From positions 99,657 to 163,656 of the forward strand of contig NZ_BSEN01000003.1 in the NCBI RefSeq assembly GCF_027921845.1: a DNA stretch of 64,000 nt. The letters run 5' to 3'. Numbering within the stretch: position 1 is the stretch's first letter; every line of letters begins with the position of its first letter. Source of the stretch: Leifsonia poae (GTDB lineage Bacteria > Actinomycetota > Actinomycetes > Actinomycetales > Microbacteriaceae). The notes beneath the pieces are model-generated. The model saw nothing but the letters and a program-made list of their open reading frames with translations. It searched no databases and had not been told where the DNA came from. A program made the translations under genes and the position numbers. Of the stretch, positions 8,920 through 18,150 are shown piece after piece.

Positions 8920-11363
8920 GAGTTCCTCACTGTGATTGCCCGGGCGCCTTCGTCGGTGCCGGGGGTGGATTGTTGTGGTGGGTTCGTGACGATGGCCTGT
9001 CTCCCTGCGGGGATCCGGACGTCGAAGTCTGCGCCGCCGTATCGCACGCGCACCTCACGCGGTGTCGTGTGCGGGTTGTGCAGCACGGCCTCGCCGAGGC
9101 GGCCGTCGGACCAGGTGATGTCGACAGCGATGGCGCCCCGGGCGTGGAGGCCCGTGACGTGGCCGCCCGGCCAGGCCGTCGGGAGGGCGGGGAGGAGGTG
9201 GATGCGCCCCTCGTGGCTCTGCAGCAGAAGCTCGGCGATGGCGGCGGGGAAACCGAGGTTGCCGTCGATCTGGAACGGAGGGTGGGTGCTGAACAGATTG
9301 GGGAGCAGCCCGCCCCATTCGGAGCCGTCGACCGGTCCGTGACGGCGGGCATCGCCGTCGTACGGCGTGAGCGCCTGCTGCAGCAGATCCGCGGCGATGT
9401 CGCCGTCACCGAGTCGGGCGCGCAGCGCGATCTTCCACGCCCACGACCATCCCATCGCCCCCGGCCCACGGGCGTCGAGGAAGCGACGGGCGGCCTCTGC
9501 GAGCTCCGGGGTGGCGTCGGGGGTGATGAGGTCGAGCGGGTGCAGGCCGATCAGCGGCGAGAGGTGCCGGTGACCCGGCTCGTAGTCGTCGACGTCGGCC
9601 GACCATTCGCGAAGCCGGCCGTCGCTGCCGACCCCGGGTGCGGGGATGGTCGCAAGGGCCGAGATGATCTCTCCGCGGAGCGGGTCGCCGGCGTCGACGG
9701 TGTCGATCGCCTTCAGTGCACGCTGGAGGAGCGCGCCGATCAGTTCGAGGTCCATCGTGGCGGTGAGTCCGAGAGCCCGGGCGCGGCCGTCCTCATCGCG
9801 ATACATGTTCTCCGGCGAGGTGGACGGCGCCACGTAGGCGGTGCCGTCCGGCCCGACCTGGAGCCAGTCGAGGCAGAACTCGGTCGCCCCGCGCAGCAAC
9901 GGCCAGATCCGGTCGCGCAGGAGAGCGGTGTCACTGGTGAACTCGTACTGGTCCCACAGGGAGTGGGAGAGCCAGACGCCTCCCATCATCCAGATCGCCC
10001 AGCTCGGCGCTCCGTGGCCCATGCCGACCGGCAGGCTCCATCCCCACAGATCGCTGTTGTGGTGCGCGACCCAGCCGCGCGAACCGTAAAGCTCGCGTGC
10101 GACGTCGCGGCCAGTGCACGCGATGCGCTCGACGAGAGCGAGGAGCGGCTCCGCCTGGGACGAGAGGCCGAGCGGGCCCGTCGCCCAGTAGTTCATCTGA
10201 GCGTTGATGTTGATCGTGTAGTTCGACGACCACGCCGGTCGCAGCTCGCCGTTCCAGATGCCCTGGAGGTTCGCGGCCGGGCCCCCTGCGTGCGACGAGG
10301 ACGTCAGCAGGTAGCGGCCGTACTCGGCGGCGATCGTGGCCCGCAATGCGTCGTCGGCACCGCGCAGGATGTCGGCGTCCACATCCCAGCGGCCCTCTCG
10401 CCGGCCACCGATCGCGAACCGCGCCGCCGCAGGACGACGCAGCGAGGCGTCGTCGACGACCGGGGACGCACTCTCGGCGAGCGCATCGAGCGCGCCGAGC
10501 GCCCGACCCCGTGCGCGGTTCCGGATCGTCTCGTGGGAGACGCTCCGCCACTCGTCGTCCGCGCCGGCCCACCACGACTCAGCGCGGGTCGACGACGAGA
10601 GGGCGATCAGCAGCTTGCTGGCATTCCGGATCGTCAGACCGGAGTCGTCCGCCACCGTCGTGCCATCGCTCCGCACCGCCAGAGCGGCGGATGCGAAGCC
10701 GTCGTAGGTCCCGTCCCCCGGATCCGCGTAGCGCAGCGCCGGGACGACGGACGGTTCGTGAAGCGGCGCCCCGTCGATGGGGACGGCGATGTCGAGTGCC
10801 AAAGTCGCGTCCGCGACCTGCCGCCCGAGCTCCCGCAGAGGTGTCGACAGGCGCACCTGCACCTCAGCGATCGGAACGTCGCTGTCGATGGCGATGATCA
10901 GCGTGCGGTCGACGATCCTGGATACCCGCGTGACACGCGCTCCGCCGACGCTGAGCTGCTCCTCGACCACCGCGCGGTCGATATCCAGTACCCGCGCCGG
11001 CTCCCCGGCGGCCGGCACGGCGCCATCGATTCCGACGAAGAGATCGACGAACGGCAGGAACTCCTGCGAGTAGCGCCCTTCGAACGCCATCAGCAGCGCC
11101 TCGGCACGGTCGAGGTCTCCTGTCGCGAGTGCATCGCGCACCGCCTGCAGACGCTCTGGCCCGGCTCCTTCAGCCAACACGCGCCGCAGCTCGTCGGCGG
11201 GGGTGTCCGGTGCTCCCGACCACACCGTGGCGTCGTTCACCTGGTAACGGCCGCCTGCGCCGCCGAACACCATGGCGCCGAGCAGTCCGTCGCCGATGGG
11301 GACGGCTTCCTCCCAGTGCTCCGCCGGGTCGCGCCACGCGAGCTGAAGGGTGTCGATAGTCAT
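8916..11363 (-). CDS. GH95 alpha-L-fucosidase (or alpha-L-galactosidase)
   Basis: An 815-residue glycoside hydrolase of family 95, close to the usual family length. Family motifs are visible in order: the N-terminal sandwich (PIGDGLLGAMVFGG); NYTININAQMNYW near residue 380, holding the two Asn of the catalytic water network; STSPEN near 516, holding the general-acid Glu; and QIDGNLG near 699. There is no signal peptide, so it acts on imported oligosaccharides in the cytoplasm. The frame runs on upstream, but the ATG at 11363 overlaps the permease stop by 4 bp and starts at the family N-terminus. GH95 enzymes invert alpha-1,2-fucose or alpha-L-galactose linkages, and the choice is not resolved here. 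Confidence 0.92.
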   Translation of the reverse strand: MTIDTLQLAWRDPAEHWEEAVPIGDGLLGAMVFGGAGGRYQVNDATVWSGAPDTPADELRRVLAEGAGPERLQAVRDALATGDLDRAEALLMAFEGRYSQEFLPFVDLFVGIDGAVPAAGEPARVLDIDRAVVEEQLSVGGARVTRVSRIVDRTLIIAIDSDVPIAEVQVRLSTPLRELGRQVADATLALDIAVPIDGAPLHEPSVVPALRYADPGDGTYDGFASAALAVRSDGTTVADDSGLTIRNASKLLIALSSSTRAESWWAGADDEWRSVSHETIRNRARGRALGALDALAESASPVVDDASLRRPAAARFAIGGRREGRWDVDADILRGADDALRATIAAEYGRYLLTSSSHAGGPAANLQGIWNGELRPAWSSNYTININAQMNYWATGPLGLSSQAEPLLALVERIACTGRDVARELYGSRGWVAHHNSDLWGWSLPVGMGHGAPSWAIWMMGGVWLSHSLWDQYEFTSDTALLRDRIWPLLRGATEFCLDWLQVGPDGTAYVAPSTSPENMYRDEDGRARALGLTATMDLELIGALLQRALKAIDTVDAGDPLRGEIISALATIPAPGVGSDGRLREWSADVDDYEPGHRHLSPLIGLHPLDLITPDATPELAEAARRFLDARGPGAMGWSWAWKIALRARLGDGDIAADLLQQALTPYDGDARRHGPVDGSEWGGLLPNLFSTHPPFQIDGNLGFPAAIAELLLQSHEGRIHLLPALPTAWPGGHVTGLHARGAIAVDITWSDGRLGEAVLHNPHTTPREVRVRYGGADFDVRIPAGRQAIVTNPPQQSTPGTDEGARAITVRNS

Positions 11364-12307
11364 TTCAGCCCCGAGAATCCGATCGAGTTCACGATGCGCT
11401 TGCCGAACACCATGAAGAGGATGAGCATCGGCAGCGCCGCAACAAGGGTGGCGGCCATCAGACCTGCCCAGTCGGGCTGTGTCTGCGGCGACGACTGCTT
11501 GAACACGGCAAGGCCGAGGGTCAGCGGCTGCACCGTGGAATCGGTGGTGACCAGCAGCGGCCAGAAGTAGTCGTTCCAGATCCCGATGAATCCCAGGATC
11601 GAGAGGGTGATGATCGGTCCGCTGGTCATCGGCAGCGTCAGCCGGAACAGCACGCGGAGCTTGCCGGCACCGTCGATCAGCGCGGCCTCCTCGATCTCCG
11701 TCGAGAGTCCGAGCATGAACTGACGCAGGAAGAAGATGTTGAAAGCGGAGAAGAGAGCACCGGGCAGGATCATCCCGGCGAAGGTGTTGAGCAGCCCGAG
11801 CTCCTTGATGAGCACGAAGTTCGGGAGCAGGGTCAGGATGCCGGGGACCATGAGGGCAGCGAGGAACACCGAGAACACGACCTCGCGGCCCCGCCATTCG
11901 AGGCGGGAGAACGCATACGCGGCGATCAGGGAGAAGAACACGATCAGCGCGGTCGAGATCGTCGCGTAGATGATCGAGTTCACCAGATAGTGGAGGATCT
12001 GCACTGTCGCACCGGAACCGCCTTGCGCGATCGACTCCTGCGAGTCCTCGAGACCGAGAACGCGCAGGAACGGTCCGAAGGTGAAACCGACGGGCAGGGG
12101 TGACGACGGGTTGGCGATCATCGCGTAATTGTTCGACAGGGCCGAACGGAGCATCCAGTAGAACGGGAAGATCGTGATGAGCACGATCACGATCAGGTAG
12201 ATCCACGCGACGGAGCGGCCGGCGGTGATCGTGCGGTGCCGGCGACGCGGCGCGCGGGCCGCGACGGTGGGGGCAGGGGCGGCAGGGGCGGTGGTTGTTG
12301 CGGTCAT
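11360..12307 (-). CDS. Carbohydrate ABC transporter permease (MalG type)
   Basis: A 315-residue inner-membrane permease with six hydrophobic segments. The EAA cytoplasmic loop (EEAALIDGAGKLRVLFRLTLP) is where the ATPase docks. The long, basic, Ala/Pro-rich N-terminus is typical of actinobacterial MalG-type subunits. The ATG at 12307 shares one base with the preceding stop (TGATG), and its own stop overlaps the GH95 start by 4 bp, so the operon is translationally coupled throughout. It pairs with the permease upstream and the lipoprotein at 7579-8919. No ATPase gene is present. Confidence 0.93.
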   Translation of the reverse strand: MTATTTAPAAPAPTVAARAPRRRHRTITAGRSVAWIYLIVIVLITIFPFYWMLRSALSNNYAMIANPSSPLPVGFTFGPFLRVLGLEDSQESIAQGGSGATVQILHYLVNSIIYATISTALIVFFSLIAAYAFSRLEWRGREVVFSVFLAALMVPGILTLLPNFVLIKELGLLNTFAGMILPGALFSAFNIFFLRQFMLGLSTEIEEAALIDGAGKLRVLFRLTLPMTSGPIITLSILGFIGIWNDYFWPLLVTTDSTVQPLTLGLAVFKQSSPQTQPDWAGLMAATLVAALPMLILFMVFGKRIVNSIGFSGLK

Positions 12308-13269
12308 CAGGCGTTGTCCGATTCGCTCGCGCGCAGCAGTCGCATCTGCACGAAGGTGATCACGATGAGGATGGCGAAGAGGGCCAGTGACATCGCGGAC
12401 GCGTATCCGAAGTCGAACTGGCCGAAGGCCTTCTGGTAGATGTACATCTGCAGCACGTTGGAGGCGTGAGCGGGTCCGCCCTTGGTCGCGACCGAGACGA
12501 TGTCGAAGACCTGGAACGCACCGATCACATTGAGCACCACCACGAGGGCCAGGATCGGCCGGAGGAGCGGCAGCGTGAGACGGAAGAACATCTTCGGCTC
12601 GCTGGCCCCGTCGATCCTGCCCGCCTCGTAGATCGACGGCGGGATGGTCTGCATCCCGGCGAAGATGATGATCGAGGTGTAGCCCATGTTCTTCCACACA
12701 TGGATCAGCGCCAGTGACGGGATCGCCCACTCGCGGGAGGTGAGGAAGCGGATACCGTCACCGCCGATGGCCTGCACGAGCTGGTTGACGATGCCGAGCT
12801 GGGCGTCGAGCATCCATGACCACACCGTCGCGGCGACGACACCGGAGATGAGGAACGGGAGGATGATCAGACCTCGCAGGACGGTGGAGTTGGTCACCCG
12901 GTGCAGCACGGCGGCCGTGAGGATCGACACGACGAGGGTGAGCGCCACGGCGATGAGCACGAAGTAGATCGTGATCCCGAGCGATTGCCAGAACGTGTCG
13001 TCGTGGAACAGATCGATGAAGTTCTGCACGCCGATCCACGTCGGAGCGCTCAGCAGCCGGTAGTCCGTGAAGCTCAGGTAGATGCCGCGGAGCGTGGGGT
13101 AGAGCGCGAAGACGAGGAAGCCGATCATCGCCGGAGCGATCAGGATCCAGGCCAGTCGGGCGTCTCCGCGGTGAGAGGGCGCTGACGCGTTCACCGAACG
13201 ACGCGGGCGTCGCCGTGACGCGCCTGTCGTCGTCGTCTCGATTGCGGTTGGGACGTTGGAGATCGTCAT
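12307..13269 (-). CDS. Carbohydrate ABC transporter permease (MalF type)
   Basis: A 320-residue permease with six membrane segments and the EAA motif (YEAGRIDGASEPKMFFRLTLP). The N-terminal ~35 residues are hydrophilic and rich in Thr and Arg. It is the first gene of the minus-strand sugar operon, 42 bp from the palindromic operator at 13312-13334. It should form the membrane channel with the MalG-type partner encoded next. The imported sugar is inferred from the linked GH95, GH36 and GH27 enzymes. Confidence 0.93.
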   Translation of the reverse strand: MTISNVPTAIETTTTGASRRRPRRSVNASAPSHRGDARLAWILIAPAMIGFLVFALYPTLRGIYLSFTDYRLLSAPTWIGVQNFIDLFHDDTFWQSLGITIYFVLIAVALTLVVSILTAAVLHRVTNSTVLRGLIILPFLISGVVAATVWSWMLDAQLGIVNQLVQAIGGDGIRFLTSREWAIPSLALIHVWKNMGYTSIIIFAGMQTIPPSIYEAGRIDGASEPKMFFRLTLPLLRPILALVVVLNVIGAFQVFDIVSVATKGGPAHASNVLQMYIYQKAFGQFDFGYASAMSLALFAILIVITFVQMRLLRASESDNA

Positions 13270-13311
13270 TGGTCTTCCTTCTCAGGGGTTGCAAGACACA
13301 CAGTAGGCATG

Positions 13312-13334
13312 GTTAATTGACACTGTCAAGTAAC
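13312..13334. promoter_or_regulatory. 23-bp palindromic operator with overlapping divergent promoters
   Basis: Arms GTTAATTGACA and TGTCAAGTAAC flank a single central C, and 10 of 11 positions pair. Each arm contains TTGACA, so a consensus -35 element is present on both strands. On the minus strand a TACTGT -10 lies 18 bp downstream. A repressor bound here would shut both the permease operon and the GH36 operon. The ROK regulator at 6343-7509 is the likely ligand-responsive binder. Confidence 0.7.
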
Positions 13335-13356
13335 TCCATCCGCTAGGAGCACCTTC

Positions 13357-15570
13357 ATGGTCGACGGCTACGGCGCCGTTCTCTCACTGCGCGCAGCAGG
13401 CACGTCCTTCGTCATCGACACGGCGGGACGCGTGCCGCGGGTGCTGCACTGGGGGGCGGACATCGGCCCCCTCGACGAGGTCGCCGCGGCCGCTCTACGG
13501 GATACAGCGGGCCCCGCCGTGCTGAACAATTCGCCCGACATCCCCCGGGCGTTCAGCCTGTGGCCCACCGAGTTCGAAGGGTGGGCGGGCACCCCGGCCC
13601 AGGAGGGCCACGCCGCCGGTTCGGCGACGACACCGCGGCCGCGCACGGTGGCCGTACGCCATCGCCAGGACGGCCGGGCCGGCGAGGACGGCGGTGTGAT
13701 CGAGATCGACCTGGTCGACGACATCACGGCGCTGCGTTCGACCATGTCGCTCGCACTCGACCGGTTCGGCGTGCTCGCCGTCGACGTGTCCCTGGTGCGG
13801 GACACGTCCCTCTCCCCGCACGCGACCGCCATCGCGTACACCCTCGACGCGCTCCGCGTGCTCCTCCCGCTCCCCGAACGGGCCGTCGACATCCTCGACT
13901 TCACCGGCAAGTGGTGCCGCGAGCGCGCCCCTCAGCGTGGGCCGGTGTTCTTCGGAAGCCACGTGCGCCGGGCCCGGCGCGGGAAGCCGGGCCACGACGC
14001 TCCGTTCCTCGTCGTGGCCGGCACGGAGGACCTCGGCTTCGGCCGGGGCGAGGCCTGGGCGACGCACCTCGCATGGAGCGGCGACGCCGAGTACGTCGTC
14101 GAGAAGCTGACCGAGGGCGCCGGTACGTTCTCCTCCGTCCTCGGAGTCGGCGAGGGCCTTCGGCCCGGGGAGATGGCGCTCGAGGACGGCGACCGCTACG
14201 CCGCGCCGACGGCCCTGTTCGTCTGGTCGGGCGACGGCCTCGACGGGATCGCGGCGCGGCTGCACCAACGCTTGCGTGCGCGTCCGACACACCCGTCCTC
14301 TCCCCGCCCCCTGACGCTGAACTCGTGGGAGGCCGTCTACTTCGACCACGACCTGGAGCGGCTGACCTCGCTCGTCGAGCGGGCCTCCCGCGTGGGTGTG
14401 GAGCGCATCGTGCTCGACGACGGGTGGTTCCACGGCCGCCGCGACGCGAATGCCGGGCTCGGCGACTGGTTCGTCGACCGGTCCATCTGGCCCGACGGCC
14501 TCTCGCCGCTGGTCGAGGTCGTCCGCTCCCACGACATGGAGTTCGGCATCTGGTTCGAGCCGGAGATGATCAGCCTCGACTCGGACCTCGCCAGGGCCCA
14601 CCCGGAGTGGGTGCTCGGGCCTCAGCACGCGCTCGGCGCGACCGCACGGGATCAGTACGTTCTCGACCTGACCCGCCCCGACGCGTACGCCCACGTGCTC
14701 GAGCAGATCAGCGCGATCGTCGGGGAGTACGACGTCGACTACATCAAGTGGGACCACAACCGCGACCTCTCCGAGCCGGTGAGCGGGCGCGCGGGAATCG
14801 ACCGCCCGGTCGTCCACGAGCAGACGCTCGCGCTGTACCGGATGCTGGACACCCTGCGCGCGCGGCATCCGGGCCTCGAGATCGAGACATGCTCCGGGGG
14901 CGGAGGGCGCGTCGATCTGGGGATCCTCGACCGCACCGACCGCGTCTGGGCGTCGGACTGCAACGACCCGGTGGAACGTCTGCAGATCGAGCGCTGGACC
15001 AGGATGCTCGTGCCTCCGGAACTCATCGGCTCACACCTCGGGGCGGAGCGCTCGCACACGACCTCCCGTCACACCGACCTTGCGTTCCGGCTGATCGTCG
15101 CGCTCACGGCCCATGCGGGCATCGAGTGGGACCTGCAGGAGGCCGACGACGGCCAGCTCGCGCAGATCGCGCGCTGGGGGGCCGCCTATCGCGAGCTGCG
15201 CGGGCTGATGCACACCGGTCGCGTCGTGAACGCCGACCTCGCCGACGAGGCGACGGTTCTCACCGGCATCGTCGGCGCCGATGGGAGCAGGTCGATCTTC
15301 ACGTGGGCACGGCTCGCCACCTCGGCCCCCGGGCAGTCCGGGCGGGTGCGCTTCCCCGGTCTCGACGCAGCGTCGCAGTACGCCGTGCGGATCCGTGACG
15401 ACTTCGGGCCCGCCAGCCGCCACCAGAGCGCCGATCCCGCGTGGATCGTCGCGGCTACTCGGGCCGACGGCGTCATTCTTCCCGGAGCGGTGCTCGCCAT
15501 GGCCGGCGTCCCGATGCCCACCCTCAACCCGCAGCAGGCGATGCTGTTCGACCTCGTGCGGGTGCCCTGA
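13357..15570 (+). CDS. GH36 alpha-galactosidase
   Basis: A 737-residue family 36 retaining glycosidase. An N-terminal beta-sandwich is followed by a TIM barrel from about residue 310 (VERIVLDDGWFHGRRD; FGIWFEPEMI). The nucleophile is Asp466 in IKWDHNR, and the acid/base is Asp534 in WASDCNDP. CSGGGGR is the substrate-pocket motif before it. No signal peptide, so it is intracellular and removes terminal alpha-galactose from imported oligosaccharides such as raffinose-type, galactomannan or other galactosylated fragments. It starts 22 bp after the shared operator with an AGGAG ribosome site, and leads the plus-strand half of the locus. Confidence 0.95.
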   Translation: MVDGYGAVLSLRAAGTSFVIDTAGRVPRVLHWGADIGPLDEVAAAALRDTAGPAVLNNSPDIPRAFSLWPTEFEGWAGTPAQEGHAAGSATTPRPRTVAVRHRQDGRAGEDGGVIEIDLVDDITALRSTMSLALDRFGVLAVDVSLVRDTSLSPHATAIAYTLDALRVLLPLPERAVDILDFTGKWCRERAPQRGPVFFGSHVRRARRGKPGHDAPFLVVAGTEDLGFGRGEAWATHLAWSGDAEYVVEKLTEGAGTFSSVLGVGEGLRPGEMALEDGDRYAAPTALFVWSGDGLDGIAARLHQRLRARPTHPSSPRPLTLNSWEAVYFDHDLERLTSLVERASRVGVERIVLDDGWFHGRRDANAGLGDWFVDRSIWPDGLSPLVEVVRSHDMEFGIWFEPEMISLDSDLARAHPEWVLGPQHALGATARDQYVLDLTRPDAYAHVLEQISAIVGEYDVDYIKWDHNRDLSEPVSGRAGIDRPVVHEQTLALYRMLDTLRARHPGLEIETCSGGGGRVDLGILDRTDRVWASDCNDPVERLQIERWTRMLVPPELIGSHLGAERSHTTSRHTDLAFRLIVALTAHAGIEWDLQEADDGQLAQIARWGAAYRELRGLMHTGRVVNADLADEATVLTGIVGADGSRSIFTWARLATSAPGQSGRVRFPGLDAASQYAVRIRDDFGPASRHQSADPAWIVAATRADGVILPGAVLAMAGVPMPTLNPQQAMLFDLVRVP

Positions 15571-15672
15571 TGCGCTCGCACGCCGCCGGACCGGCCCGCT
15601 CCTCAGACGGCCCACCGCACTAACCGCTCCGGCGCACCGACGCGCCAGGGGCTCTTCAGAGAGGAAGATCGC

Positions 15673-18138
15673 ATGACACGCCATACACGCACGCGAGGTG
15701 GTCTCACAGCCATGGTCGCGGCGATCGCGGCACTGGGGCTCGCTGTCGCCGCAGCCGCCCCGGCGGGCGCGACGCCGATGGATCGCGCCACGCCGTCCCC
15801 GACCAGCACGGTGACCCGACCGCCAGCCGTTGCTCCTGCTCCCGATTCCTGGGCGATGACGCCCTATATGGGTTGGAGCAGCTACAGCATGCAGGTCTAC
15901 AGCGGGAATCCGAAGTGGATCACCGCCGACCAGATCGTCGCTCAGTCCGACGCGATGCACGCCAAGCTGCAGAAGGCCGGCTACGACTACATCAACGTCG
16001 ACTCCGGCTGGACCGACCACGTCGACGCCAACGGGCGGCCGGCTCCGAGCGACGCGCTCTACCCGCAGGGCCTGAAGGCGGTCATCGATCACGTCCACGC
16101 GAACGGGCAGAAGTTCGGGCTCTACCTCATCCCGGGCATCTCACCGGATGTCTACAACAAGGCCTACCCGATCGAGGGCGCGCCCGGCTGCACCACGAAG
16201 AGCATCGTGAAGCAGCCGTTGCAGCAAGCCGATTACTGGAAGATCGGCTACCGCATCGACTTCGGCAACCCGTGCGCGCAGAAGTACGTCGACTCGGTCG
16301 TCGACCAGCTCGCCGCGTGGGGCGTGAACTTCCTCAAGTTTGACAGCGTGACCCCGGGCTCGGGTGTCAGCGACCTCTCTCTCGACGCGCGCGACGACGT
16401 CGCCGCCTGGTCGAAGGCCCTCAAGAAGCACGGAATTTGGTTCGAGCTGTCGTGGGCGCTCGACATCAACTACGCCGACACGTGGAAGCAGTACGCGAAC
16501 GGCTGGCGCGTCGAATGGGACGTCGAGTGCTACTGCGCCGGTGTGGCGCTGACCCAGTGGGACAACATCGCGCGACTCTTCCCACGGGCGGCGGACTGGT
16601 GGCGCTATGCCGGCCCCGGCGGCTGGAACGATTTCGATTCGCTCGACGTCGGCAACGGCAGCATGGACGGACTCACCCGCGACGAGCGACGCACCGCGAC
16701 CACGCTGTGGGCGATCTCGGCGGCTCCGATGTACGTCGGCAACGATCTGACCAAGCTGGATCAGTTCGGCGTCGACCTGCTCACCAACCGCGAGGTCGTC
16801 GCGGTCAACCAGGCGGGGACGCCGGCACAGCCGGTCTCCACATCGACCGACAAGCAGGTCTGGTACGCACCGAACGCCGACGGCAGCTACACGGTCGCGC
16901 TGTTCAACCTCGGCCGCACCGACGCGGACATCACGGCGAACTGGTCCGATCTCGGACTGAATGGCGCGGCGACCGTCCGCGACCTGTGGGCGGGCAAGGA
17001 CCTCGGACGCTTCGACGCGCAGTTCACGGGCCGTTCGATCCCGATCCATGGCGTCCGCCTGCTCAGGGTGACCCCGCAGAAGAACTCGACGGTCGCGCTC
17101 AACGATGACGCGCAACGCGTGACGTACTCCGGAACGTGGAAGCGCAACGGTGGTCTCGAGGATCCGGCGACGGCTCAGCCGCTGCAGGTGGCGGTGGGCG
17201 ATTCGTCGACCGGTCCGGTTCCGACGCCGCCCGCCTCTGGCCGTGTCGTCGCTGTGAACGACGGCGATGCCGGCATCTCCTACAGCGGCGGGTGGGGTCA
17301 GAGCGGCGGCCGCGGTTTCGGCGACTACAAAGACGACGTGCATTACGCCGAGACCGATGGCTCGTCGTTCCAGTACACCTTCTCGGGGACGGGCATCGAC
17401 TACGTGACCGAGCTGGACGAGTCGCAGGGCGATGTGGACGTGTATCTCGACGGCCAGTTGCAGAAGACGGTGAGCACGGGTCGCGACGCGGGTCAGCCAC
17501 GTCTCGTGCAGCAGGCGGTGTGGAGTGTCAGCGGACTGTCGAACGGCTCGCACACGCTGCGCGTCGTGAAGAAGTCGGGTGGTTACATGTTGCTGGACAA
17601 GCTCGATGTGACGCTGGCGAGCCTGCTGAAGCCGGACACCGCCGTGTTCGACAAGGCGAAGCCCGCCGATGTGTCGGTCGGCCTCCTGCGCGACGGCGGC
17701 GAGCTCGCCGGCATCACCCGCGACGGCACGGCGCTGAAGCGGGGCACCGACTACGTCGTGTCCGGCTCCACCGTGACGATCCGCGCGGGGTATCTCGCCG
17801 GGCTGGCTGCGGGAACCGCGTCGCTCAGCTTCGCTTTCGGTGGCGACGCGCATGACGACGTCCACGCGACGACGAAGAACGGCGACTCGGTCAGCCTCAC
17901 CTTCCGCGGCACCGGCATCTCCTGGATCGGCCCGACCGCGCCCGATCAGGGCACGGCCGGCGTCTCGCTGGATGGCAAGCTGGTGAAGTCCGTGAACGTG
18001 CACTCGGATGCGCGCCGCACGGGCCAGACCCTGTTCAGCGTGGACGGGCTGCGCGACGGAGAGCACCGCATCACTGTCACGAAGGCGTCGGGAGACGTTC
18101 TCCGGCACGACCTGTTCCAGTACACCGTGAAGAAGTAG
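15673..18138 (+). CDS. Secreted multidomain GH27 enzyme with CBM_X2-type module
   Basis: An 821-residue exported enzyme with a Sec signal ending near residue 34. Residues ~58-400 are a GH27 barrel opening with MTPYMGWSSYSMQVY. The probable nucleophile is Asp224 (FLKFDSV) and the probable acid/base is Asp283 (RVEWDVEC). Where alpha-galactosidases usually read DDCW or DDGW, this protein reads VDSGW, so one substrate-binding Asp is replaced by Ser. A beta-domain follows, then a beta-sandwich module with an SGTGIDYV motif, a CBM_X2-like Ig module (~residues 655-720) and a second related sandwich (RGTGISWI). There is no wall anchor. It may be an alpha-galactosidase, a beta-L-arabinopyranosidase or a related activity. 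Confidence 0.88.
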   Translation: MTRHTRTRGGLTAMVAAIAALGLAVAAAAPAGATPMDRATPSPTSTVTRPPAVAPAPDSWAMTPYMGWSSYSMQVYSGNPKWITADQIVAQSDAMHAKLQKAGYDYINVDSGWTDHVDANGRPAPSDALYPQGLKAVIDHVHANGQKFGLYLIPGISPDVYNKAYPIEGAPGCTTKSIVKQPLQQADYWKIGYRIDFGNPCAQKYVDSVVDQLAAWGVNFLKFDSVTPGSGVSDLSLDARDDVAAWSKALKKHGIWFELSWALDINYADTWKQYANGWRVEWDVECYCAGVALTQWDNIARLFPRAADWWRYAGPGGWNDFDSLDVGNGSMDGLTRDERRTATTLWAISAAPMYVGNDLTKLDQFGVDLLTNREVVAVNQAGTPAQPVSTSTDKQVWYAPNADGSYTVALFNLGRTDADITANWSDLGLNGAATVRDLWAGKDLGRFDAQFTGRSIPIHGVRLLRVTPQKNSTVALNDDAQRVTYSGTWKRNGGLEDPATAQPLQVAVGDSSTGPVPTPPASGRVVAVNDGDAGISYSGGWGQSGGRGFGDYKDDVHYAETDGSSFQYTFSGTGIDYVTELDESQGDVDVYLDGQLQKTVSTGRDAGQPRLVQQAVWSVSGLSNGSHTLRVVKKSGGYMLLDKLDVTLASLLKPDTAVFDKAKPADVSVGLLRDGGELAGITRDGTALKRGTDYVVSGSTVTIRAGYLAGLAAGTASLSFAFGGDAHDDVHATTKNGDSVSLTFRGTGISWIGPTAPDQGTAGVSLDGKLVKSVNVHSDARRTGQTLFSVDGLRDGEHRITVTKASGDVLRHDLFQYTVKK

Positions 18139-18150
18139 CCGAGGAGTTCC

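Noticed and set aside
6403..9342. Long plus-strand frames opposite the ROK and binding-protein genes
   Set aside because: They are rich in Arg, Asp and Gly, lack domains and mirror the real minus-strand genes; high GC produces such antisense frames.
8970..11570. 866-codon plus-strand frame opposite GH95
   Set aside because: No motif or ribosome site, and the minus-strand GH95 motifs are intact.
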